A stretch of 64,000 bases of DNA, taken from NCBI RefSeq assembly GCF_900130015.1, contig NZ_FQXS01000010.1, forward strand, positions 108,724 through 172,723, written 5' to 3'. Below, in pieces: positions 54,736-62,956 of this stretch. The stretch's first letter is position 1, and every line of letters starts with the position of its first letter. This DNA comes from Desulfofustis glycolicus DSM 9705. Lineage in GTDB: Bacteria > Desulfobacterota > Desulfobulbia > Desulfobulbales > Desulfocapsaceae. The notes under the pieces are model-generated. The model saw nothing but the letters and a program-made list of their open reading frames with translations, was not told the DNA's origin and searched no databases. The translations under genes were made by a program, and so were the position numbers.

Positions 54736-55149
54736 ATGCCAAGTTATGTAGATCCTTCCAAATGTGATGGCTGCAAAGGCGGTGACAAGACTGCATGCAT
54801 GTACATCTGCCCCAACGACCTGATGGTACTCAACGTTGAGGAGATGAAGGCTTACAACCAAGAGCCGGATGCCTGCTGGGAATGTTACTCCTGTGTGAAG
54901 ATCTGCCCGCAGGGTGCGGTCTTCGTCCGCGGTTACGACGACTTCGTACCGATGGGCGGCCAGGTTCATCCGATGCGTTCTTCCGATTCCATCATGTGGA
55001 CCGTCAAGTTCCGCAATGGCAATTTGAAGCGCTTCAAATTCCCGATCCGCACCACGGCTGAGGGTGCTGCCAATGCGTACACGGGCGAGAAGGGAGCCAA
55101 CCTCGACGACGAGATCCTGACCCTTGAGAAAGAACTGCCGACCCCGTGA
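54736..55149 (+). CDS. aprB: Adenylylsulfate reductase, beta subunit
   Basis: A 137-residue iron-sulfur protein with two [4Fe-4S] clusters: ligands in CDGCKGGDKTACMYICP and CWECYSCVKICP. The C-terminal tail (about 100-137) wraps around AprA in known structures. AprB passes electrons to the FAD of AprA during APS reduction to sulfite and AMP. Strong ribosome binding site GAGGAGGT. Cotranscribed with aprA 53 bp downstream and followed by qmoABC, which is the standard order in sulfate reducers. Confidence 0.97.
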   Translation: MPSYVDPSKCDGCKGGDKTACMYICPNDLMVLNVEEMKAYNQEPDACWECYSCVKICPQGAVFVRGYDDFVPMGGQVHPMRSSDSIMWTVKFRNGNLKRFKFPIRTTAEGAANAYTGEKGANLDDEILTLEKELPTP

Positions 55150-55202
55150 TCCGGTAGGCTTGTGAAACATCTTAAATCTTTTATTCAAAAGGAGATTTGA
55201 AT

Positions 55203-57221
55203 ATGGCATTACCAAACAAACCGAAAGGCGAGCTCAAGGCCACTGTGAACCCTGAAGTCGTCGAAATGGACGTCGATGCTCTGATCGTCGGCGGTGGTAT
55301 GGCAGCATGCGGTACCGCTTTTGAGATCAAGAAATGGGCACCGGATGACATGAAGATCCTGCTGGTCGACAAGGCTGCACTCGAGCGTTCCGGCGCCGTT
55401 GCCCAGGGTCTGTCCGCAATCAACACCTACATCGGCGAAAACCCGATCAAAGACTACGTCAAGATGGTCCGCAACGACCTGATGGGCGTTATCCGTGAAG
55501 ACCTTGTCTATGACTGCGGTCGTCACGTTGACGAGTCGGTCAAACTGTTCGAGGAGTGGGGACTGCCGGTCTGGAAGAAAGGCGCCGACGGCGAGAACCT
55601 GGACGGCGCCAAGCCGGCCAAGTCATTGCGCGAAGGTGGCACTCCGGTACGTACCGGTAAATGGCAGATCATGATCAACGGCGAGTCCTACAAGTGCATC
55701 GTCGCCGAGCCGGCCAAAACCGCCCTGGGTGACGACAATATCCTGGAGCGCGTGTTCATCGTCAAGCTGCTGCTCGACAAGAACAAGCCGAACCAGATTG
55801 CCGGCGCCGCCGGTTTCTCCGTTCGCGAGAACAAAGTATACGTCATCAAATGTAAAACCGCCGTTGTTGCCTGTGGTGGTGCCGTTAACATCTTCCGTCC
55901 GCGCTCCACCGGTGAAGGTAAAGGACGCGCCTGGTACCCGGTATGGAATGCCGGTTCCACCTACACCCTGGCAGCTCAGGTCGGCGCAACCCTGACCATG
56001 ATGGAAAACCGCTTCACGCCGTCACGCTTCAAAGATGGCTACGGCCCTGTCGGTGCCTGGTTCCTGCTGTTCAAAGCCAAGGTATCCAACGGTCTGGGCG
56101 AGTTCTACGCCGGTGGCGAAGCCGCCAAGGCAGAACTGCACAAGTACCTGCCCTATGGCGACTCTCCGGTCACCCCGACCTGTCTGCGTAACCACCTGAT
56201 GCTCAACGAGCTGAAAGAAGGCCGCGGACCGATCTACATGGCCACTGAGGTTGCTCTCAACGCCTTCCTGGAAGAGCGTCGTGCCTCCGGTATGGACGAG
56301 AAAGAGCTGAAGAAGTTCTGGAAACACCTCGAGTCCGAGGCATGGGAAGACTTCCTTGACATGTCCGTCGGCCAGGCCGGTCTCTGGGCCGGTATGAACG
56401 TCGAGCCGGAGAAAGTCGGTTCCGAGATCATGCCGACTGAACCGTACATGCTCGGTTCTCACTCCGGTTGCTGCGGTATCTGGACCTCCGGCCCGAACGA
56501 AGACTGGGTACCGGATGTACAGAACGAATCCCGCGTCCACAAGTACAAGTGGGGCTACAACCGCATGACCACCGTTGACGGCCTGTTCACTGCCGGTGAC
56601 GGTGTTGGCGCCTCCGGTCACAAATTCTCCTCCGGCTCGCATGCCGAGGGTCGCATCGTTGCCAAGCAGATGGTCAAATTCTGTCGCGACAACGCCGACT
56701 TCAAGCCTGAGCTGAAGCAGACGGCCCAGGAAATCGCCGATGAGATCTACGCACCGGTCAAGCGTTATCACGAGTTTGTTGGTGTTTCTACCGCTGAGGA
56801 TGTCAACCCCAACTACTGCAAACCGGCCGGTCTGATGATGCGCCTGATGAAGGCCACCGACGAGTACGGCGGCGGCGTTGCCACCTACTACATGACCTCC
56901 GGCAAACTGCTCAACATCTGCCTCGACCTGCTCCAGCTGCTCCGTGAGGATGCCGAGAAGATGGCCGCCGGCGATCTCCATGAACTGCTCCGCTGCTGGG
57001 AGAACTACCACCGCATCTGGTGCGTCGAGACCCACATCCGGCACATGGAATTCCGGAAAGAGTCCCGTTACCCAGGGTTCTACTATCGTTCCGATTACCC
57101 GGTTATCGATGACGAGAACTGGCGTTGCTTCGTCAACTCAACCTTCAATCCGGAAACCAAGGAATGGAAGTGCGAGAAGGTCGAATGTTTAAGCATCGTC
57201 GAGACCGATCCGTGGCTCTAA
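55203..57221 (+). CDS. aprA: Adenylylsulfate reductase, alpha subunit
   Basis: A 672-residue flavoprotein of the fumarate reductase type. The FAD-binding N-terminus is DVDALIVGGGMAACGTAFEIKKWAP, with FSSGSHAEGRIVAKQM as the second flavin contact. It reduces APS (activated sulfate) to sulfite and AMP in the cytoplasm. GGTPVRTGKWQIMINGESYK, RSTGEGKGRAWYPVWNAGSTYTLAAQVGATLTMMENRFTPSRFKDGYGPVGAW and SHSGCCGIWTSGP lie in highly conserved AprA regions. ATG at 55203 with AAGGAG 9 nt upstream. A good terminator follows, so qmoABC is a separate or read-through unit. Confidence 0.97.
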   Translation: MALPNKPKGELKATVNPEVVEMDVDALIVGGGMAACGTAFEIKKWAPDDMKILLVDKAALERSGAVAQGLSAINTYIGENPIKDYVKMVRNDLMGVIREDLVYDCGRHVDESVKLFEEWGLPVWKKGADGENLDGAKPAKSLREGGTPVRTGKWQIMINGESYKCIVAEPAKTALGDDNILERVFIVKLLLDKNKPNQIAGAAGFSVRENKVYVIKCKTAVVACGGAVNIFRPRSTGEGKGRAWYPVWNAGSTYTLAAQVGATLTMMENRFTPSRFKDGYGPVGAWFLLFKAKVSNGLGEFYAGGEAAKAELHKYLPYGDSPVTPTCLRNHLMLNELKEGRGPIYMATEVALNAFLEERRASGMDEKELKKFWKHLESEAWEDFLDMSVGQAGLWAGMNVEPEKVGSEIMPTEPYMLGSHSGCCGIWTSGPNEDWVPDVQNESRVHKYKWGYNRMTTVDGLFTAGDGVGASGHKFSSGSHAEGRIVAKQMVKFCRDNADFKPELKQTAQEIADEIYAPVKRYHEFVGVSTAEDVNPNYCKPAGLMMRLMKATDEYGGGVATYYMTSGKLLNICLDLLQLLREDAEKMAAGDLHELLRCWENYHRIWCVETHIRHMEFRKESRYPGFYYRSDYPVIDDENWRCFVNSTFNPETKEWKCEKVECLSIVETDPWL

Positions 57222-57260
57222 TTTATGGGATGACACGTAGATCAGCATGATGTAAAAAAA

Positions 57261-57295
57261 AATCTCCAGGGGCTTCTGGCTCCTGGAGATTTTTT
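57261..57295 (+). terminator. Terminator of aprBA
   Basis: AATCTCCAGG and CCTGGAGATT form a perfect 10-bp stem with an 11-base loop, followed by a run of Ts. Confidence 0.92.
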
Positions 57296-57476
57296 CTATG
57301 GAATCAGCGCGTTTTCAATGGGGAAAGGTGCAGTCCCCGGTGCGGTTTTCCCGAGTGAAAAAGCGCAGCAGTGCGTTCGCGTCTTTATTGACTAATTGAT
57401 ACCGTGGTGCCGGGATCGATGATCTTGGGCTGGGTATCGACGGTTCATTTTTACAAGCGTAACCATGGAGGAAAGT

Positions 57477-58733
57477 ATGACTGACGAGCAAGGCACCTCC
57501 GGTGCAATTTTGGTCGTGGGCGGAGGGATCAGTGGGTTGACTACCGCACTTGAGGCCGCCGAGGTCGGGAACGATGTGTTTATCATCGACAAAAACCCGT
57601 ATTTCGGTGGACGAGTGGCGCAGCTCAACGAGTATTTCCCGAAGATGTGTCCACCGAGTTGTGGTCTTGAAATCAATTTCAAGCGGATCAAGAACAATCG
57701 GAAAATTCGAACGTACACGATGGCCAGTGTCCAATCGGTCAGCGGCGGGCCTGGTAACTACGAAGTGACCATCGGTATCGAACCACGTTATGTTAACAGC
57801 AACTGCACGGCGTGTGGAGATTGTGCCGCCGCCTGTCCAGACGAGATCGACAACCCGTTCAATTTTGGCATGGACAAATGCAAAGCCGCTTTCCTGCCGC
57901 ATGAGATGGCATTTCCGCGGCGCTATGTGATCGACAAGAGCGCCCTGTCTACCGCCGGCGCGGAAGCGGTAAAGGATTCCTGCAAATACAACGCAGTCGA
58001 CCTGGACATGAAACCGACGACGATCACCCTCAACGTCGCCTCGATTGTCTGGGCCACCGGTTGGAATCCATATGACCCGTTGAAAATCGACAACCTCAGT
58101 TACGGCAAATCCCCGGCCATCGTTACCAATATGATGATCGAGCGGATGGCGGCGCCGAGCGGTCCGACCGGCGGCAAGATCGTCGTGCCCGGCAGCGGTA
58201 AGGAGCCGGAGTCGATCGCCTTTGTCCAGTGTGCCGGTTCACGAGACGAAAACCACCTGGAATACTGTTCTTATATCTGTTGCATGGCCACGTTCAAACA
58301 GATGAATTATATCCGGGAACAGTATCCGGAAGCAAAGATCTACGTGTTCTACATTGATCTGCGGACACCCGGTAAGTACGAAAAATTCCGCGATAAACTG
58401 ATGTCTGACCCGAATGCTTCCTTTATCAAAGGAAAGGTCGCCGATATCGTCGTCGAGGCGGACGGGGTTACCGTGATTGCGGAAAATGCAGTCACCGGTG
58501 ACAAAACGCACCAGAAAGTCGATATGGCCGTCCTGGCAACCGGCATGCAACCGTCCCTTCAGGAAGGTGGCGTACCGGCCGGTGTGACCCTTGATGACAA
58601 CGGTTTTGTCATTTCCGATTACGACAAGGGCATAATCGGCACCGGTTGTGCGAAAAAAGCTGCGGATGTCGTCACCTGCACGCAATCATCCACGGCTGCC
58701 GCTTTGAAGGCAATTCAGGTTTCCAGGAGGTAG
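57477..58733 (+). CDS. qmoA: Quinone-interacting membrane-bound oxidoreductase subunit QmoA
   Basis: A 418-residue HdrA-like flavoprotein: FAD loop ILVVGGGISGLTTALEAAEVGNDVFIIDKNPYFGGRVAQLNEYFPKMCPPSCGLEINFKRI. A four-cysteine segment CTACGDCAAACPDE may hold a cluster. Redox partner residues occur in FVQCAGSRDENHLEYCSYICCMATFKQ. The complex is thought to shuttle electrons from menaquinol to AprBA. ATG at 57477 with GGAGGAAAGT directly upstream; an in-frame ATG at 57465 has no site. First gene of qmoABC. Confidence 0.95.
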   Translation: MTDEQGTSGAILVVGGGISGLTTALEAAEVGNDVFIIDKNPYFGGRVAQLNEYFPKMCPPSCGLEINFKRIKNNRKIRTYTMASVQSVSGGPGNYEVTIGIEPRYVNSNCTACGDCAAACPDEIDNPFNFGMDKCKAAFLPHEMAFPRRYVIDKSALSTAGAEAVKDSCKYNAVDLDMKPTTITLNVASIVWATGWNPYDPLKIDNLSYGKSPAIVTNMMIERMAAPSGPTGGKIVVPGSGKEPESIAFVQCAGSRDENHLEYCSYICCMATFKQMNYIREQYPEAKIYVFYIDLRTPGKYEKFRDKLMSDPNASFIKGKVADIVVEADGVTVIAENAVTGDKTHQKVDMAVLATGMQPSLQEGGVPAGVTLDDNGFVISDYDKGIIGTGCAKKAADVVTCTQSSTAAALKAIQVSRR

Positions 58734-58739
58734 TTGACA

Positions 58740-61004
58740 ATGGATAAAAAATATTGCGCCTATTTGTGTTCCGGTTGCAGCATCGGTGATGTGCTCGACA
58801 TGGATGGACTCAGCGAGGTCGTCAGTGGCGAGATGGCCATTGAGTGTAAAACCAGTGGTTGTCTCTGCAGTCCGGAAGGACGTGCCCTGATTGAGAAAGA
58901 TATTGCCGATGACGGCGTCAACGCGGTGGTGATTGGTGCCTGTTCACCCCGGGTTATGCAGAAGGAATTCGACTTCGGTGACGACAAGATCGTTATTCGC
59001 GCAAACCTGCGCGAGCAGGTGGCGTGGACGGCACAGCGACCGGCGGAAGGTGAAGAGCCGCATGCCGAGGCCGCTGCCTTTCTCCAGGAAACAGGTGCCG
59101 ATTATCTGCGCATGGCGTGTGCCCGGGTCAAGAAGACTGAGCTTGCCACACCGTTCCAGCTTGAGAACATGAGCCGCAAGATTCTCGTCATGGGCGGCGG
59201 TATCGCTGGCTTGACGGCGGCCAAAGAAGCGAGCGCTGCCGGTTACGAGGTCACCCTGGTCGAAAAGTCCGATCAACTTGGCGGGCAGGCCGCCAATTGG
59301 CGAAAATCTTTTCCGACCAAAGCACCGTGGACGGACCTGGAAGACAATCCGGTCGAAGCACTGATCGCCGCGGTCAAAAATGATGCCAAAATCACCGTCA
59401 AGACCGGTACTGAGGTCGCCCGTATCGCCGGTGCCCCTGGAGATTTCAAGGTGTCACTGAAACCCACCGGCATCAAGACCGATTGGGATGCTCCTTGGAA
59501 GGTAACGGTCGACGAGCGGGAGAAGATCGAGAAAGGGGAGATGGAAGACCCCAACAGCGGATTGCAGAATTACATGGCTGTTGATTCGGATGCTGAAATT
59601 CATGGCGCCGTTGTTCTGGCCACCGGTTGGATTCCGGCCGATGTATCCGAGTACGAGCATCTCGGATACGGCACTCTGGCTAACGTGGTTACCAACGTCG
59701 AATTCGAGAAACGTGCCAAAGAGGGCACGGTACCTGCCAATGTCGTCTTTATCCAAAGTCCCGGCGGCAAGGATAACGACAATGATTTTCCGTATTGTAA
59801 TTCGGTCACTTCGATGGTCGCCCTGAAACAGGCCCAGTACGTCTGCCAGGACAATCCTGAAGGAAGGGCGTATATCCTCTACCAGCACATGCGCACCCCG
59901 GGCAGTCAGGAATTGTACTACAAGGCCGCCCAGATGACTGACGGTATCTTCATGACCAAAGCGGCGGTGACCAAGGTTGAGGAGAGCGGCGGCAAACTTC
60001 GAGTAACGGCCGAAGACACCCTGCTCGGCGAAGACCTCGAACTTGATGCCGACATGGTCGTCCTGGCAGCCGGCATGGTGCCCACCACCAAGGACAAGGC
60101 GACCGTCAATCTCGCCTATCGTCAGGGACCCGGTTTTTCCGACCTCGGTCTGTTCGACGGTTATGCCGATTCCCATTTCATCTGCTTTCCCTACGAGACG
60201 CGGCGGACCGGCGTCTATACCTGCGGCGGTGTCCGTAAGGCGGAGACCATTGACGAGACCATCGATGATGCCACCGGTGCCGCTCTGAAAGCGATTCAAT
60301 GTCTGGAATCGACCGATCGCGGCGTGTCGGTGCATCCCCGCTCCGGCGACACCACCTACCCTGAATTTTTCATGCAACGCTGCACCCAGTGCAAACGCTG
60401 TACTGAAGAGTGCCCCTTCGGTGCACTTGATGATGACGCCAAGGGAACGCCGCTGCCGAACAACACCCGGTGTCGTCGTTGCGGTACCTGCATGGGCGCC
60501 TGTCCGGAACGGATCATCGGCTTCAAGGATTACAATATCGATATGATCGGTTCGATGATCAAAGCCGTTGAAGTCCCGGAAGACGACGAAGACCGGCTGC
60601 GCATCGTGGTCTTTGTCTGCGAGAATGATGCTTATCCGGCTATCGACATGGCCGGTATGAAGAGAAACGGCATCAACCACATGATTCGTTTTATCCCGGT
60701 TCGTTGCCTCGGTTCCGTCAACATGGCCTGGATTCGTGACGCGTTGTCGGCCGGTATGGACGGCGCGATGCTGCTCGGCTGCACCTATGGCGACGATTAT
60801 CAGTGCCATTTTGTCAAAGGGTCGGAAATCGCCAATAAACGGATGGAAAATATCGGTGAGACGCTGTCCACCCTCGGCCTTGAGTCGGAACGGTGTGCTG
60901 CGGTTCAAGTGGCCATCACCGATTACGACAAGATTCCGCAAATCGTCAATGATTTCGTCGATGAAATTGTGGAAATGGGTCCGAATCCGTTTAAAGGCTT
61001 CTAA
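58740..61004 (+). CDS. qmoB: QmoB, HdrA/MvhD-like subunit
   Basis: A 754-residue flavo-iron-sulfur protein. The N-terminal cysteines CAYLCSGCSIGDVL are followed by an HdrA-type FAD domain (ILVMGGGIAGLTAAKEASAAGYEVTLVEKSDQLGGQAANW). Near residue 550 there are two [4Fe-4S] motifs CTQCKRCTEECPFG and CRRCGTCMGACPE. The last 140 residues match MvhD/FlpD (VVFVCENDAYPAIDMAGM...VRCLGSVNMAWIRDALSAGMDGAMLLGCTYGDDYQC), which in hydrogenase/heterodisulfide systems links to an electron donor. So QmoB may accept a second electron donor, consistent with proposals of electron confurcation. AGGAGGT precedes the ATG. Confidence 0.95.
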   Translation: MDKKYCAYLCSGCSIGDVLDMDGLSEVVSGEMAIECKTSGCLCSPEGRALIEKDIADDGVNAVVIGACSPRVMQKEFDFGDDKIVIRANLREQVAWTAQRPAEGEEPHAEAAAFLQETGADYLRMACARVKKTELATPFQLENMSRKILVMGGGIAGLTAAKEASAAGYEVTLVEKSDQLGGQAANWRKSFPTKAPWTDLEDNPVEALIAAVKNDAKITVKTGTEVARIAGAPGDFKVSLKPTGIKTDWDAPWKVTVDEREKIEKGEMEDPNSGLQNYMAVDSDAEIHGAVVLATGWIPADVSEYEHLGYGTLANVVTNVEFEKRAKEGTVPANVVFIQSPGGKDNDNDFPYCNSVTSMVALKQAQYVCQDNPEGRAYILYQHMRTPGSQELYYKAAQMTDGIFMTKAAVTKVEESGGKLRVTAEDTLLGEDLELDADMVVLAAGMVPTTKDKATVNLAYRQGPGFSDLGLFDGYADSHFICFPYETRRTGVYTCGGVRKAETIDETIDDATGAALKAIQCLESTDRGVSVHPRSGDTTYPEFFMQRCTQCKRCTEECPFGALDDDAKGTPLPNNTRCRRCGTCMGACPERIIGFKDYNIDMIGSMIKAVEVPEDDEDRLRIVVFVCENDAYPAIDMAGMKRNGINHMIRFIPVRCLGSVNMAWIRDALSAGMDGAMLLGCTYGDDYQCHFVKGSEIANKRMENIGETLSTLGLESERCAAVQVAITDYDKIPQIVNDFVDEIVEMGPNPFKGF

Positions 61005-61020
61005 CCTGTTTTTTATCACG

Positions 61021-61049
61021 CCGCTCCGCCCGGGATCTCGGCGGAGCGG
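61021..61049 (+). promoter_or_regulatory. Hairpin between qmoB and qmoC
   Basis: CCGCTCCGCC and GGCGGAGCGG form a 10-bp stem with a 9-base loop in the 103-bp gap. No T-run follows, so it may protect or process the mRNA rather than end it. Confidence 0.55.
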
Positions 61050-61107
61050 TATGAACTTACCGAGCCGGCTCTACGGCCCATGCTGATAAGATAACAGGAG
61101 GCAAACA

Positions 61108-62307
61108 ATGAATGTTCAACCTGATTTAACGTTTATAAAGTACTTGAAGGGTGCCGGCGGCGACACGTTGAAAAAATGCTATCAATGTGCCACGTGCTCG
61201 GTCCGGTGCCCACTTTCCACCGACGAGAAGCCGTTTCCCCGTAAGGAGATGATCTGGTCACAGTGGGGGATGAAGGATAAATTGCTCGCCGACCCCGATG
61301 TCTTTCTCTGTCATCAGTGCGGTGACTGCACCACCTATTGTCCGCGCGGCGCCAAGCCGGGGGAGGTGCTTGGGGCGATCCGCGCCTATGCCTACACCCA
61401 CTTCGGTTGGCCGTCAGGTCTGGCCAAGCTGGCGTCGTCGGCAAAAGGCCTGCCGATGTTGATCGGTATCCCGGTGGTGGTCATCTTTGTTATGTGGCTG
61501 ATTTCAGGTGGCATGCATATTCCGAATAAGGAGCATTTTGCCGATCATGGGTACCAGCAGTTTTTCGGTACCTGGGATTTTAAATGGTATGCAAAAAACA
61601 TCTTCTTCATTGTATTGATCATGGTACCGTCACTGGGTCTGGCCATTGTTTCCCTCTATATGGGGCTAACCCGGCTCTGGAAGCAGATGAAGAACAATGC
61701 CGACATCAGCGGCAATTACCGCCCGTCGGTCCCGCAATTTGTCGGCCAGTTCCTCTGGCCCTCCATCGTCGAGATCCTCACTCACAAGCGCTTTAAGGAA
61801 TGCGGTACCAATCACGATCGGACTAGGGGACATCTGCCGTTGATGCTCGCTTTCATCGGATTGTTTATCGTTACCTGCTGGTCGTTGCTGAAAAATGATA
61901 TTCTTGGATTGTTCTGGCCGTCGTTGCACGGACCGCTGCCACTGTACGATCCGTTCAAGATCCTCGCCAACGTATCGGCGATTGCGCTGCTGTTCGGGAT
62001 CTACGTCCTCTGGAGCAATCGATCCAAGGCCGAAAGTGAAGGAACGTCCAGCAAGACCTTTTATGATTGGTTCCTGATTTGGATGATCATGGCGGTTGGC
62101 GTCACCGGCTTCGGGGCCCAGATTATTCGCTGGATCAACATCCCGTCACTCGGCTACTTCGTTTATTTCCTGCATCTCGTCTCGGTTATGATGCTCTTCC
62201 TCTACCTGCCGTATACCAAGTTCGCCCATATCGCTTATCGCACAACGGCCATGGCTTTCGAGAAATTCCGGTCAAGTGCGTTCGGCAAACCGGTCATCGA
62301 ACAATAG
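61108..62307 (+). CDS. qmoC: QmoC, membrane subunit with ferredoxin and cytochrome b domains
   Basis: A 399-residue subunit. The N-terminal cytoplasmic domain (1-110) is HdrC-like with two [4Fe-4S] motifs: CYQCATCSVRCPLS and CHQCGDCTTYCPRG. The remainder has about six membrane segments of the NarI-like haem b type, with candidate haem histidines in SLHGPLPLYDPF and FLHLVSVMMLFL. It anchors the complex and contacts menaquinol. AGGAGG precedes the ATG. A 12-bp stem terminator follows the stop. Confidence 0.95.
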   Translation: MNVQPDLTFIKYLKGAGGDTLKKCYQCATCSVRCPLSTDEKPFPRKEMIWSQWGMKDKLLADPDVFLCHQCGDCTTYCPRGAKPGEVLGAIRAYAYTHFGWPSGLAKLASSAKGLPMLIGIPVVVIFVMWLISGGMHIPNKEHFADHGYQQFFGTWDFKWYAKNIFFIVLIMVPSLGLAIVSLYMGLTRLWKQMKNNADISGNYRPSVPQFVGQFLWPSIVEILTHKRFKECGTNHDRTRGHLPLMLAFIGLFIVTCWSLLKNDILGLFWPSLHGPLPLYDPFKILANVSAIALLFGIYVLWSNRSKAESEGTSSKTFYDWFLIWMIMAVGVTGFGAQIIRWINIPSLGYFVYFLHLVSVMMLFLYLPYTKFAHIAYRTTAMAFEKFRSSAFGKPVIEQ

Positions 62308-62342
62308 ACATCAGCACACAACAGAACCAAGCCGTACATCAC

Positions 62343-62380
62343 GAGGCCGTTCCCTGAGGGAACGGCCTCGCCGGCTTTTT
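62343..62380 (+). terminator. Terminator of qmoABC
   Basis: GAGGCCGTTCCC and GGGAACGGCCTC form a perfect 12-bp stem with a 3-base loop, followed after GCCGGC by TTTTT. Confidence 0.92.
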
Positions 62381-62437
62381 GGGTCTTTGCGTGACGATAC
62401 GGTCAAGCCGAGCGGCGCCCCTGGAGAAAAAAAGGTA

Positions 62438-62466
62438 TTGCATCTCCAAACTCTAGTGGGTATATT
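62438..62466 (+). promoter_or_regulatory. Promoter of the tRNA-tuf operon
   Basis: TTGCAT and TATATT are separated by 17 bp; the -10 box ends 14 bp before the first tRNA. Confidence 0.75.
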
Positions 62467-62480
62467 AGTCAGCTTTGTAA

Positions 62481-62556
62481 GCTGGCGTAGCTCAATTGGC
62501 AGAGCAGCTGATTTGTAATCAGCAGGTTGCGGGTTCAAGTCCCATCGCCAGCTCCA
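62481..62556 (+). tRNA. tRNA-Thr (TGT)
   Basis: A 76-base cloverleaf. Acceptor GCTGGCG/CGCCAGC, anticodon stem GCTGA/TCAGC with loop TTTGTAA (anticodon TGT), encoded CCA. First gene of the tRNA-tuf operon. Confidence 0.96.
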
Positions 62557-62622
62557 GGACGAAATTACTTTACAATGCAGTGTTAAGCGGATAAAGATGG
62601 TTGCCCCATCTTGCGGCTTCAT

Positions 62623-62707
62623 GGAGGGGTTCCCGAGCGGCCAAAGGGAACAGACTGTAAATCTGTCGGCGAAGCCTTCGGAGGTTCGAATCCTCCCCCC
62701 TCCACCA
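62623..62707 (+). tRNA. tRNA-Tyr (GTA)
   Basis: An 85-base class II tRNA with a long variable arm. The anticodon loop CTGTAAA gives GTA, acceptor GGAGGGG pairs with the CCCCTCC end, and CCA is encoded. Confidence 0.96.
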
Positions 62708-62732
62708 TCCGCATATCCTGCTTGATGTGCAG

Positions 62733-62808
62733 GCGGGAATAGCTCAATTGGTAGAGCATCAGCCTTCCAAGCTGAGGGTTGCGAGTTCGAGTCTCGTTTC
62801 CCGCTCCA
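62733..62808 (+). tRNA. tRNA-Gly (TCC)
   Basis: A 76-base cloverleaf with acceptor GCGGGAA/TTCCCGC, anticodon loop CTTCCAA (TCC) and encoded CCA. Confidence 0.96.
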
Positions 62809-62828
62809 TGTTGGTTGGCGTTAGCACT

Positions 62829-62904
<76 letters not shown>

Positions 62905-62956
62905 GGGACAGGACGACGTACCGGGTAAAACTTCAATGACCTGAGGAGACAGGAAC

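Noticed and set aside
59454..61019. A 521-codon minus-strand open frame opposite qmoB
   Set aside because: Antisense shadow; QmoB cofactor motifs on the plus strand are complete and the minus translation shows no domain.
54453..62310. Complete sulfate reduction gene set
   Set aside because: Only aprBA and qmoABC are in the window; sat and dsr genes are not, so the direction of sulfur metabolism (reduction or disproportionation) is not decided here.
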